Shown here: one piece after another, positions 35,237 to 43,335 of the stretch
Layout of the letters: every line of letters begins with the position of its first letter
Numbering within the stretch: the stretch's first letter is position 1
Origin: Idiomarina sp. PL1-037
Lineage (GTDB): Bacteria; Pseudomonadota; Gammaproteobacteria; Enterobacterales; Alteromonadaceae
DNA length: 64,000 nucleotides
Direction of reading: 5' to 3'
Assembly (NCBI RefSeq): GCF_034422975.1
Contig: NZ_CP139873.1
Coordinates: 2,232,001-2,296,000 of the forward strand
Position numbers and translations under genes: made by a program
The notes under the pieces: generated by a model
The model's database searches: none
Told to the model about the DNA's origin: nothing
Seen by the model: the letters and a program-made list of their open reading frames with translations, nothing else

Positions 35237-35923
35237 TTAGCGACTTGAAAAACGATAGCCAACTCCCCGAACCGTTTGAATCAAACGGTCGTAACCATGT
35301 TCGGTCAGGGCTTTACGCAGACGACGGATATGAACATCGACCGTCCGGTCTTCAACATACACGTTAGTACCCCAAACGTGGTCCAGCAGCTGTTCACGGC
35401 TGTATACCCGCTCCGGGTGTGTCATAAAAAAGTGCAATAACTTAAACTCGGTCGGCCCCATGTCGATGCCTTTGTCGTCGACCGAAATACGGTGCGAGAC
35501 TGGATCGAGTTTTAAACCTTCAACTTCCAGCGGTTCATCGAGCACGGTTGGTGCAACGCGGCGAAAAACGGCGCGCATGCGGGCCATCAGCTCTTTTGGA
35601 GAAAAAGGTTTGGTAATATAGTCATCAGCGCCGACTTCCAGGCCTTTCACTTTATCCTCTTCCTCGCCTCGTGCCGTGAGCATAATAATGGGGATATTGC
35701 GGGTGAAATCATCGCCTTTAATTTTTTTTGCCAGTTGCAGACCCGAACCGCCCGGAAGCATCCAGTCCAGTAACACCATGTCTGGGTATGGTTCAGCAAT
35801 TTTATCGACAGCAGCGTCAAAGTCGTTGGCTTCCACAGCTTGATAACCGTGTTGTTCCATAACAAAGCTCAACATCTCACGAATAGGCGCTTCATCTTCA
35901 ACTATTAGAATTCTACGTGACAT
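35237..35923 (-). CDS. phoB: Phosphate regulon response regulator PhoB
   Basis: This protein of about 228 residues has a receiver domain (ILIVEDEAPIREML, phospho-acceptor Asp 53 in VLLDWMLPGGSG, Thr in IIMLTARGEE, Lys in DYITKPFSPKEL) and an OmpR-type winged helix (GPTEFKLLHFFMTHPERVYS, VDVHIRRLRKAL, TVRGVGYRFS). It activates the Pho regulon. The ATG at 35923 matches the family start (MSRRILIVED); an upstream start at 35956 is less likely. A PhoB-box-like site upstream implies autoregulation. Confidence 0.97.
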   Translation of the reverse strand: MSRRILIVEDEAPIREMLSFVMEQHGYQAVEANDFDAAVDKIAEPYPDMVLLDWMLPGGSGLQLAKKIKGDDFTRNIPIIMLTARGEEEDKVKGLEVGADDYITKPFSPKELMARMRAVFRRVAPTVLDEPLEVEGLKLDPVSHRISVDDKGIDMGPTEFKLLHFFMTHPERVYSREQLLDHVWGTNVYVEDRTVDVHIRRLRKALTEHGYDRLIQTVRGVGYRFSSR

Positions 35924-35971
35924 GCATTGTTTCCCTAATATGAACTGATGCTTCAATTATTACGAAAGAAT

Positions 35972-35989
35972 ATGACACTTTTATGAATC
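35972..35989 (-). promoter_or_regulatory. PhoB box upstream of phoB
   Basis: The minus strand reads GATTCATAAAAGTGTCAT, resembling two direct repeats of CTGTCAT with an AAAA spacer. It lies 49-66 bases before the phoB start and supports autoregulation. The first half-site is degenerate. Confidence 0.65.
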
Positions 35990-36017
35990 TAGACACATCT
36001 CTGTCAAATTTCTTATA

Positions 36018-36935
36018 TCAATGCGCAGAGAGTAACTGTAATAATTGGTAAACAATGGGTAAGGAAACAAAGGCAAATAAGATGCCGTAACCGACCATAG
36101 CCGCCGACAAACGCGGCGCCAGCCCAGCCATAATAGCCACTGCGCCTGCTGTTATCATAGGCGGCATGGCACTTTCAAAAATAGTGACCTGAACCAGAGT
36201 ACTGTCAAAACCGAAGCCATACAACAAGCCAACGGTAATAAGAGGCATTAAGACCAACTTAGTCAGTAAACCGATAGTTAATGGCGTTTTACTGCCCTTA
36301 GGCAAACGGAATTTCAACTGAAAACCTACCGCTATCATAATGACCGGCACTAATGTCACCGCCAACGAATCAATGAGCCGCTGAAAAACTTCCGGATAAA
36401 CCAGAGACTTTGTTAACAACGCAATAATTAGCGCAATAAAAGGCGGAAACGTCACAATTTGACGGGTAACACTGGCCACTGTGGGTTTATCGTCCTGTTC
36501 ACGGTACAAAGCGATAACAATGGTCGAGTAAATTGCCAGACCAAAAAAGGAACCAAACTGGTCGTACAGTAATCCGTAGACAATGGCGTCACTGCCGTAG
36601 AAGGCTTCTATCATTGGGAAACCAAAAAACGAGGTATTGCCCAATGGCACACAAATAAGTAATGCGCCGACCACTTCCCGAGGCCATTTAAAGGCTCGCC
36701 CTAACAACCATATGAAAACAGCACTAAAGACTAAAAGAACCCAGGGAATAACAACTGGGATCAGCAGATCAGTGGAAAACTCCAGAGCCGGAACTTTACT
36801 GAATATAACGCCGGGCAAGGCAGCGTAGATAACATAGAGATTAAGAACTTGCGCGGTATTTTCCGGGCACTTGCCGGTACGCTTCAGGATAAAACCAATG
36901 AGTAAGTAGAGCCCCAATACAGCGAGGTTGATCAT
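36018..36935 (-). CDS. AEC-family (auxin efflux carrier-like) transporter
   Basis: This 305-residue protein has about ten TM segments in two halves, starting INLAVLGLYLLIGFILKRTG, with VPLGNTSFFGFPMIEAFYG (the first half's conserved NxxFxGxP region) and ESAMPPMITAGAVAIMAGL in the second half. AEC proteins export or import small organic acids such as malate or malonate, and the substrate is not predictable. It lies upstream of phoB on the same strand with an 80-base gap containing the PhoB box, so it is not expected to be in the phoBR transcript from that promoter. Confidence 0.85.
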   Translation of the reverse strand: MINLAVLGLYLLIGFILKRTGKCPENTAQVLNLYVIYAALPGVIFSKVPALEFSTDLLIPVVIPWVLLVFSAVFIWLLGRAFKWPREVVGALLICVPLGNTSFFGFPMIEAFYGSDAIVYGLLYDQFGSFFGLAIYSTIVIALYREQDDKPTVASVTRQIVTFPPFIALIIALLTKSLVYPEVFQRLIDSLAVTLVPVIMIAVGFQLKFRLPKGSKTPLTIGLLTKLVLMPLITVGLLYGFGFDSTLVQVTIFESAMPPMITAGAVAIMAGLAPRLSAAMVGYGILFAFVSLPIVYQLLQLLSAH

Positions 36936-36969
36936 AGCGTACAGATAGGTTGAGAGTGACCGCTATAGT

Positions 36970-36996
36970 GTAGCCTGACAAAAAGTGTCAGGCTAC
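36970..36996. terminator. Terminator-like hairpin between porin and AEC genes
   Basis: GTAGCCTGACA-AAAAG-TGTCAGGCTAC is a perfect 11-bp stem. It follows the porin gene on the minus strand, but the T-rich tract (CTTTTGTGTTTTT) is on the plus-strand side. It is a strong hairpin whatever its direction. Confidence 0.6.
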
Positions 36997-37024
36997 TTTT
37001 GTGTTTTTCTTTAGAAGAAAGCGA

Positions 37025-37999
37025 TTACCAGGAAAAGTCGTGGCGAATGCCGACTGCAACAAAGTCCTGCTCTACGCCTGGGTTTGCACCACAACCGCGG
37101 GTTGAGTAAGACGCGATGTCGCATTCACGGCCGGTGTACCAGGCATAAACGCGAGTGTCACCGCTGAAGAAGTAATCGGCACCAACGGAAATTGACGCGT
37201 CGCTGTCGCTGTCATCATCTATTGCCTGATACTGTGCTTTAAAAACCCAGTTCTCATAAGGATGGGCAGCGCTGATTAAGAAGCCGTCAGAATCATTTGA
37301 GCCATTAATGGTTTCAAACTGCTGCAGAACCACACCAACACGGGTTTTTCCAAATTTAGTCGCGCCCGTTAGCTGAATAATGTCATAGCTATCCACATCG
37401 CGGTCAATAGCCAATGCTGCGTAGTAATTGGTTTTCTTTAGTTTGCTGTCACCGTATAACAAGCCAAAAGAATAGCCGTCATCAACATTGTCATTTTCTG
37501 ACGCTACGTAAGTAACGCCAAAACTAAAACCTTTGTAAGACGGTGAGTAATAAGTCAGAGTGTTATCCGCTCGATTTTCACCCTTGAATAAACTTTTTAA
37601 GTCAGCTTCATAATCTTTAAATGCATCCACAGATCCCTGCGAATCTTTTAAAAACGTATCGTAACGGCCAATCATCACTTTACCAAAATTGCCGCGCAAT
37701 CCGACAACCTGGTTCCGGTTAGTTACTGCGTCTTTTTCATCATCGGAGTCGGCTAAATCAACGCCAAATTCAATTTGATAAAAGACTTCTAAATCAGACT
37801 CCAGTTCACTGGCACCTTTGAAACCAAAACGCGATGAGTTACTTACTACCTCTGTTTCTGAACCAAAACCATCGTCACTACTCTGGAACGAAACATTTGC
37901 CCGACCGTAAACCGTTAAACTGTCATCATTATTAGCGAAAGCCGAAAAACTGGCTGCGGTGGCAGCAATCAGTAACGGAACCGAGTATTTATTCATCAT
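37025..37999 (-). CDS. Gram-negative general porin (possible phosphate-linked porin)
   Basis: This protein of about 324 residues has a signal peptide (MNKYSVPLLIAATAASFSAFA) and a 16-strand porin pattern with alternating aromatic residues: SLTVYGRANVSFQ, SRFGFKGASELESDLEVFYQ, GKVMIGRYDTFLKDS and the terminal strand FVAVGIRHDFSW ending in Trp rather than Phe. It should form an outer-membrane trimer. It sits between phoB and the TonB operon, suggesting a phosphate-starvation role, but I see only a poor PhoB-like match upstream. A GTG at 38008 is an alternative start; the ATG at 37999 is preferred. Confidence 0.88.
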   Translation of the reverse strand: MMNKYSVPLLIAATAASFSAFANNDDSLTVYGRANVSFQSSDDGFGSETEVVSNSSRFGFKGASELESDLEVFYQIEFGVDLADSDDEKDAVTNRNQVVGLRGNFGKVMIGRYDTFLKDSQGSVDAFKDYEADLKSLFKGENRADNTLTYYSPSYKGFSFGVTYVASENDNVDDGYSFGLLYGDSKLKKTNYYAALAIDRDVDSYDIIQLTGATKFGKTRVGVVLQQFETINGSNDSDGFLISAAHPYENWVFKAQYQAIDDDSDSDASISVGADYFFSGDTRVYAWYTGRECDIASYSTRGCGANPGVEQDFVAVGIRHDFSW

Positions 38000-38133
38000 T
38001 ATCTTCACCCAAAAACGTTAAAACTGTATAAATTTCGCGCACATTATAATGAATGAAAAAATTATTACAGTTATTTTTCGTTTTTTAGTCAATCAAATGA
38101 CATTGTTGTTGGAATAAGGTTATAAATACTCGT

Positions 38134-39390
38134 TTATTGTAAGCTTGCCATTTGCTGTTGCTGCTTATGCTGACTTTTCGCGTATTTAAGCCATTGTTTG
38201 GCTGAGCGTTCCGCTCCTTCAATTTCCGCTGCCTGCTCAAAAGACTCAATCGCCTGCTCATAATGTTTTAAGTTCAGTTGCGCCATTCCTTCAGCCAGAT
38301 ACAAATTACCCTCGTTATCCAGCTCACCTTTATTAAAGGCCTGTTTAGCGTATTCCACCGCTTTTTCATTATTATCCAGAGCCAGATACAACTGAGCTAT
38401 TTGTGCTGCAAAGTTTCCGTGCTCAACCTTTTCTGACGCTTTCTTGTAGGCGCTAATGGCTTTTTCATTTTCTTTCGCCTGAGTATAGGCCTGAGCCATA
38501 AATTTCAAGTTATCGACAGAGGCATCAACTTTGCCTTTCGACATGGCTTCCTGCATGCTTTCTGCTGCTTTATACGGTAACTCATTGAAATAGTATGCCT
38601 GCGCTAACTGACGCCATTCACTACCCGTTTCAATAAAACCTTGCTGATGTGCTGCTTCCAGCACCGCCAGCTGTTTCGCATCCTGTTCTAACTGCGCGTA
38701 AACACCGGCCAGCTGCACCCAGTACTCCGGCTTGCTGTAACTGGTCACTAAACGCTCCATGACTTTGGCAACCTGATCCGGCTGCTCCAGCTCGTAGTGC
38801 AATGCGCGTTTTAAAATCAGCCAGTTTTCATCGGGTATTTTATTTTTCGCATCAACCGAGGCAATGGCTTTATCAATAAGAGGCAGAGCTTCGCGGTGTT
38901 TATCGGCCTGATAATAAGCCTGTGCTTTTAACACCCAGGCTTTACCCATTTCATCTTCTTCGGCAAGGCCTTCCCATTGGTCTAAAAAGCCAATTGCACG
39001 TTGGAACTGGCCATCACTTAAGGCCAGCTGAGCCAAACTGAACAAGGTGCTTTTCTCCAGCGACTCAGGAATAGGAGACTCTTTGACCACCTTTTCAAAG
39101 TAGTTGATCGCTTCCTTGGTATTGCCCTGTTCGTAATACATGAAACCGTAAAAGTTCCACATCATGGCGCGCTCGTAGCTGTTCATGCTATCCGCTTTTT
39201 CTGCCACTTCACCCAGTATCGAAATACCTTCGGCAAGGTTACCGTTATCGGCCTGTTCCTGCGCCCGGGCTAGTTGTCCGTACACTTTTTCCCGTAACGC
39301 CGGAACCCGCTCAGTTTGTTGTGCCAGCACCGGATGGGCAAAGGCCAGCCAGCAAACGCAAGCCGCAAAAGCAATGAATTTAAATTTCAT
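38134..39390 (-). CDS. TPR-repeat periplasmic protein of the TonB2-type cluster
   Basis: This 418-residue protein has a signal peptide (KFIAFAACVCWLAFAHPVLA) and at least eight tetratricopeptide-like helices, for example AMMWNFYGFMYYEQGNTKEA, KAWVLKAQAYYQADKHREAL and LYLAEGMAQLNLKHYEQAIE. It is encoded eleven bases after tonB in a DUF3450-TolQ-ExbB-ExbD-TonB-TPR operon, an arrangement known from Vibrio and Shewanella TonB2-type systems, where it likely scaffolds the complex in the periplasm. Confidence 0.85.
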   Translation of the reverse strand: MKFKFIAFAACVCWLAFAHPVLAQQTERVPALREKVYGQLARAQEQADNGNLAEGISILGEVAEKADSMNSYERAMMWNFYGFMYYEQGNTKEAINYFEKVVKESPIPESLEKSTLFSLAQLALSDGQFQRAIGFLDQWEGLAEEDEMGKAWVLKAQAYYQADKHREALPLIDKAIASVDAKNKIPDENWLILKRALHYELEQPDQVAKVMERLVTSYSKPEYWVQLAGVYAQLEQDAKQLAVLEAAHQQGFIETGSEWRQLAQAYYFNELPYKAAESMQEAMSKGKVDASVDNLKFMAQAYTQAKENEKAISAYKKASEKVEHGNFAAQIAQLYLALDNNEKAVEYAKQAFNKGELDNEGNLYLAEGMAQLNLKHYEQAIESFEQAAEIEGAERSAKQWLKYAKSQHKQQQQMASLQ

Positions 39391-39401
39391 AAGTCACCCA
39401 A

Positions 39402-40010
39402 TCAGTTCATTTCAAAGGTCATGCGGTTGCGGACACCATCCACTTCTACCGCTTCACCATCAATAACCCGAGGTTTGTATTTAAATTTCAGAACGGCATC
39501 CATTGCGGCCTGATCGAAAATTCCTTCAGGTTCGGCTTCTACCACGACCGGGTCACGCACCGAACCCTGCTTTGTTACAGTAAACTCCACCACCACATAA
39601 CCTTCTATACCACGCTGCAAAGCCCGGCGAGGGTAAGCTGCCTGAACCTTCACAATAGGCAGATACTCACCGTCGCTTGCTTGCAGCGACATGCCATTGC
39701 CAATGTCTGCGCCGCTGTCCATATTGGCCGAAAAGTCATAACCTGAGCCGCCATCAGTTTCCGCAATATCATTGTTCATTTGCGGCTGAGGCATATCCTC
39801 TGGTGGCTGCTCGGGTTCCGGAGGGCGTTCAGGCTTGCGCTCCTTTTCCTGCACCTCTTCAGGCTCAGGCGTGCGCACAAAGTCCAGCACGCTGCCTCGC
39901 GGCGGTTCGCTCATTGCCCCTTCGCCACCACTGATCAAAGACTGCATCAGGTAAAACAAACCAATGGTGACAAAAGCTGCAACCAGTAATGCTGCCAGGA
40001 ATCTCATCAT
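39402..40010 (-). CDS. tonB: TonB-like energy transducer
   Basis: This 202-residue protein has one N-terminal TM (FLAALLVAAFVTIGLFYLM), a proline- and charge-rich spacer (ERKPERPPEPEQPPEDMPQP) and a C-terminal TonB domain (VKVQAAYPRRALQRGIEGYV, VVEFTVTKQGSV, VLKFKYKPRVIDGEAVEVDG). It carries proton-motive energy from ExbBD to TonB-dependent receptors. The short spacer is typical of TonB2. Its ATG follows directly on the exbD stop. Confidence 0.93.
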   Translation of the reverse strand: MMRFLAALLVAAFVTIGLFYLMQSLISGGEGAMSEPPRGSVLDFVRTPEPEEVQEKERKPERPPEPEQPPEDMPQPQMNNDIAETDGGSGYDFSANMDSGADIGNGMSLQASDGEYLPIVKVQAAYPRRALQRGIEGYVVVEFTVTKQGSVRDPVVVEAEPEGIFDQAAMDAVLKFKYKPRVIDGEAVEVDGVRNRMTFEMN

Positions 40011-40418
40011 TTACTCTTCATCCGTTGCTACAGAAACGTCGTAAACCCCCGCCGAGCGGGCTGCATCCATTACCTTAATTAACACCCGGGTGTTTGACTC
40101 CTGGTCCGCCTGAATCACCACAGACCCCTGCGGGTTTTCCGCGTACAAACGTTCGATGTTGGCCTGCACTGCCCGTACATCCACCTGGCGCTTATCAATC
40201 CAAATTTCGTTGCTTTCGCTTATCGCGATTAAAATATTGGCACGATCTTTCTGCACAGCAGTAGCGGCATCAGGGCGATTCACATCAATACCGGCTTCTT
40301 TCACGAAAGAAGCCGTGACAATGAAGAAAATCAACATAATGAACACCACATCCAGCATGGGGGTCATATCGATAGCACTTTCTTCTTCTTCAATTAAATT
40401 GGCAAAATGCTGCTTCAT
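40011..40418 (-). CDS. exbD: ExbD biopolymer transport protein
   Basis: This 135-residue protein has a short cytoplasmic start, one TM with the essential Asp (IDMTPMLDVVFIMLIFFIVT, Asp in MLDVVF) and a periplasmic domain (RANILIAISESNEIWIDKRQ, VVIQADQESNTRVLIKVMDA). It forms the proton-driven stator with the ExbB protein encoded 21 bases upstream and abuts tonB. Confidence 0.94.
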   Translation of the reverse strand: MKQHFANLIEEEESAIDMTPMLDVVFIMLIFFIVTASFVKEAGIDVNRPDAATAVQKDRANILIAISESNEIWIDKRQVDVRAVQANIERLYAENPQGSVVIQADQESNTRVLIKVMDAARSAGVYDVSVATDEE

Positions 40419-40439
40419 AATCCTGTCCTCGACATCACC

Positions 40440-40970
40440 TTAGTGACGTTCCAATAAAATTTTGTCTTCCAGCTTCATGCGCTCGCGACGTGTGGTTCGT
40501 TGCAACCAGGTCGCGGCAAACACACCCGACAAAGCGCCAACCATACCCGCCATGGTCGGAATGGTGGCTTTTGAAACACCCGACGCCATGGAGCGGGCAC
40601 TACCGGTTCCGGTCACAGCCATCACATCAAACACTTCAATCATGCCGGTTACGGTACCCATCAGCCCCAGCAGTGGGCACAGTGCAACTAACGCTTTTAT
40701 CACCGGTAAGTTTCCACCTAATGCCAGGCTTACGCGGGAAATCATTGCCTGCCGAATTTGCTCTGCATTCCAGGACGACTTGTCTTCCCGTTCCTGCCAG
40801 CGTTTACGTACGTCCTTCACACAAGCGCGGTGGCCATTAAGGTAATAAAAAATGCGTTCAAGAATCATCAGCCACATGGTAAAAATGAGGATTCCGATGA
40901 CCAGCAGAACTTGTCCGCCGGCCTCGATGAAATCTCTAATCGCATTACTGAATTCAATGAGGAATAACAC
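40440..40970 (-). CDS. exbB: ExbB-type proton channel protein
   Basis: This 176-residue protein is of the short ExbB2 type with three TMs: VLLVIGILIFTMWLMILERI, LCPLLGLMGTVTGMIEVF and AGMVGALSGVFAATWL. The conserved TolQ/ExbB motif LLGLMGTVTGMI is intact. The start is GTG with GAGGAG seven bases upstream. It lies between the larger TolQ-like protein and exbD in one operon. Confidence 0.92.
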   Translation of the reverse strand: MLFLIEFSNAIRDFIEAGGQVLLVIGILIFTMWLMILERIFYYLNGHRACVKDVRKRWQEREDKSSWNAEQIRQAMISRVSLALGGNLPVIKALVALCPLLGLMGTVTGMIEVFDVMAVTGTGSARSMASGVSKATIPTMAGMVGALSGVFAATWLQRTTRRERMKLEDKILLERH

Positions 40971-40972
40971 GG

Positions 40973-42352
40973 TTACTCTCCTCGCTCAGACCGCTCCGCG
41001 ATAATGCCGGATGCTTGTTCCTGCAGTATATGAATCAGGTTTTTGCTACGCGTATGCAACGTCGCGAACAGTAACGTCATTGGAATCGCAACCACCAGAC
41101 CCAGTACCGTTGTTACCAGGGCTTGCGAAATACCGCCCGCCATCAGTTTCGGGTCACCCGTACCAAACAAGGTAATGGCCTGGAAGGTTTTGATCATACC
41201 GGTTACGGTTCCCAGCAAACCCATTAGCGGTGCGACGACTGAAATAATCTTAATGAACGTCAGGTTGCGGGTAATCTTAGGCACTTCCCGTAAAATACCT
41301 TCGCTCAATTTAAGCTCGAGAGTTTCGGTATCTGCCTGTGGGTATTTATCCTTAATGAGCATAACGCGGCCCAGCGGGTTATCGTCACTTGGCTTGTCTT
41401 TTTTCAGCTGACGTTTCACTTTGTTACCCAGCAGCATCAGTGAAACAAAACGTTCCAGCGCAAACAGCAGACCGATAGCACCCAAGGCTAAAATGATGTA
41501 ACCAACGGTTCCGCCCTGATCGACACGCTCACCCAGGCTTGGCGCCTGAACTAACAGACTCAGGATTGAGCCACCGGTGGGATCAAGACCAAAAGTCACA
41601 ATACCGCTATCAGTTTTCTGAATGTCTTCTGCAGTACCCAGATAACGACCCGCCGGCTGACGTATCAGTTCGGCAACCGAACCGGTTTCACCAACGCGTT
41701 CCAGATACTTGCCGTCTGCAACCAGGTTGAATGCACCAACCCGAACCACTTCTTTTTCTGACTTATCGCCGTTTGCTGCGGTAACCTGAGTGGTAAATTC
41801 AGCAACTTTTCCGGATTCGGTCATTTCCTGTTGCAAGGCAAACCAGACGCTTTCTATGTCTTCAATAGAAGCCAGCTTGGACGAGGAGCCCATACGTTCA
41901 GCAAGTTCTGATAAATTCTCGGCACGCCCGGGGTACTGAGCCGAAATAACCGAATTATCAAAACTGCTGGAGGCATCGTTAGCAACCTGCTGCAACACAC
42001 CGAACAGCTCTTTAAGTGAACCCATGCGCTGTGTAAGGGTATCGCTTAAATTGCCAAGGTCGGTCTCATTTTGTTCAAACTGAGTTTCCAGTTGCTCCGC
42101 CCGTTGTTCCAGACGATTGCGCTCGGCAATGGCGTCTTCCAGCATGGCTTTTTGTTCTTGCTCTTTTTCACGAAAGCGCTGTTCACGCTCTTTATTGTTC
42201 TCTGACTGTGAGAACTTGCCCTGTTGCAGTTGCTGTAAAAGCTCATCTAAATTAATGGGTTCCTGCGGAACCGGTGCTGCCAAAGCCGCACCAGAAGTGA
42301 TGGCCAGTAGCGTTACTGAGAACCATTTTGCAATCTGCTTACTTAATCTCAT
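40973..42352 (-). CDS. TolQ/MotA-family channel protein with periplasmic coiled coil (TtpC-like)
   Basis: This protein of about 459 residues has a signal peptide (WFSVTLLAITSGAALAAP), a Gln/Glu-rich coiled coil at roughly residues 45-120, a periplasmic domain, then TMs near residues 280 and 365-440. The ExbB motif VAPLMGLLGTVTGMIKTFQ is in the C-terminal part. This is the TtpC architecture required, with ExbB2, ExbD2 and TonB2, for energy transduction in vibrios. The ATG at 42352 has AAGGA at proper spacing. It lies three bases before exbB. Confidence 0.88.
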   Translation of the reverse strand: MRLSKQIAKWFSVTLLAITSGAALAAPVPQEPINLDELLQQLQQGKFSQSENNKEREQRFREKEQEQKAMLEDAIAERNRLEQRAEQLETQFEQNETDLGNLSDTLTQRMGSLKELFGVLQQVANDASSSFDNSVISAQYPGRAENLSELAERMGSSSKLASIEDIESVWFALQQEMTESGKVAEFTTQVTAANGDKSEKEVVRVGAFNLVADGKYLERVGETGSVAELIRQPAGRYLGTAEDIQKTDSGIVTFGLDPTGGSILSLLVQAPSLGERVDQGGTVGYIILALGAIGLLFALERFVSLMLLGNKVKRQLKKDKPSDDNPLGRVMLIKDKYPQADTETLELKLSEGILREVPKITRNLTFIKIISVVAPLMGLLGTVTGMIKTFQAITLFGTGDPKLMAGGISQALVTTVLGLVVAIPMTLLFATLHTRSKNLIHILQEQASGIIAERSERGE

Positions 42353-42364
42353 GGCTATCATTCC

Positions 42365-43159
42365 TTATTGGCCGCTGCCGTTGTTAGTAGAACTGGTCGA
42401 TTTATTTGCGAACAGCGGCATCATCAGTAAATCTGGGGCCAGTTGTTTTCTGGCAATACGAATAGCTTCGTCAATTTCAGGTAAGTGCTTACTATCAAGC
42501 TCTTCCCAGCTGCGCGTTTGTTGGTTCCATAACCCCAAATGCTGACCGTCGCGGGTTTTATAAATTAAGGCGACACGGCCAACACGCAGGAAGGTAACGT
42601 CTTGTTGCTGACCATCAATTTCGTGTTCGGCGGTATAAGCTTCAATGTTGCGACCATATTCAGCTTCTATCTGGTAAGCTTCCATAACCCGGCGGAACTT
42701 CTCAGAGACATCGACGTTGGCTCTTTCCATCAGGTCGTTCAGCTGCTGTAAGCGTTCACTTCGCTCGGTCTGCAAGAACGGTGCGTCTAATTCAACAAAA
42801 GACTCAAGCGAGTCAATCATCCGCAACATTAATGGGGTAATTTGGCGCTCGACATAACTGACTTGATCAATAGAGTTATTAATGTCGCTTTTTTCGCTTT
42901 CCTGGCTATCGATTTGCTGCTCGACTTGCGCGGTATAAACCTTTAACCCATCAATTTCTTTCATGATGCGTTTATACTGTTGCAGTCGTTCCTGCATATC
43001 ATCGGAAATTTGGTCTATAGTCAGCTGCGACTGACGGGCAGACTCATTAATAGAGGATGCCTGCTCGACCACAGGTTCCAGTGTGTCCTGTTGCGAATAA
43101 GCCGGAGCCGCGACTAAGGCTGCAACAGCTAAAGCGCCAGCAGAAGTAATTAACTTCAT
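42365..43159 (-). CDS. DUF3450 periplasmic coiled-coil protein
   Basis: This 264-residue protein has a signal peptide (LITSAGALAVAALVAAPAYS), long coiled coils (residues 40-100, INESARQSQLTIDQISDDMQ) and conserved segments QITPLMLRMIDSLESFVELD and VALIYKTRDGQHLGLW typical of DUF3450. The family occurs at the head of TonB2-type clusters; a biochemical role is not established. It is the first gene of this operon, and two PhoB-box-like sites lie 49-88 bases upstream. Confidence 0.88.
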   Translation of the reverse strand: MKLITSAGALAVAALVAAPAYSQQDTLEPVVEQASSINESARQSQLTIDQISDDMQERLQQYKRIMKEIDGLKVYTAQVEQQIDSQESEKSDINNSIDQVSYVERQITPLMLRMIDSLESFVELDAPFLQTERSERLQQLNDLMERANVDVSEKFRRVMEAYQIEAEYGRNIEAYTAEHEIDGQQQDVTFLRVGRVALIYKTRDGQHLGLWNQQTRSWEELDSKHLPEIDEAIRIARKQLAPDLLMMPLFANKSTSSTNNGSGQ

Positions 43160-43207
43160 AAGTTATGACCTTTGTGAATTAATTTGTGGCGACTCTAGTG
43201 ACTTTTC

Positions 43208-43247
43208 GTGACAGCTTAATGACTGTAATATGTCATTTTTGTGTCAG
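43208..43247. promoter_or_regulatory. Two PhoB-box-like sites between the TonB operon and a sensor kinase
   Basis: The minus strand at 43208-43225 reads CAGTCATTAAGCTGTCAC, nearly the same as the pstS box. The plus strand at 43230-43247 reads ATGTCATTTTTGTGTCAG, two CTGTCAT-like direct repeats with a TTTT spacer. One points to the DUF3450-TonB operon, the other to the divergent kinase gene. Confidence 0.65.
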
Positions 43248-43335
43248 TGCTTTTAATTGGCCGGATTGCTTTATTGCGTTATTTCAGTCAATGAATTAGT
43301 TTATCCCTATCTATACAACTCGTTGACCTCAGTCT

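Noticed and set aside
38085..38112. PhoB box upstream of the porin gene
   Set aside because: Only one half-site (TGTCAT) fits; the second repeat matches at about three of seven positions. Pho control of the porin stays a guess from position.
41539..41730. Extra small genes opposite the TolQ-like gene
   Set aside because: Shadow frames with no start signal; the minus-strand gene is complete and conserved.
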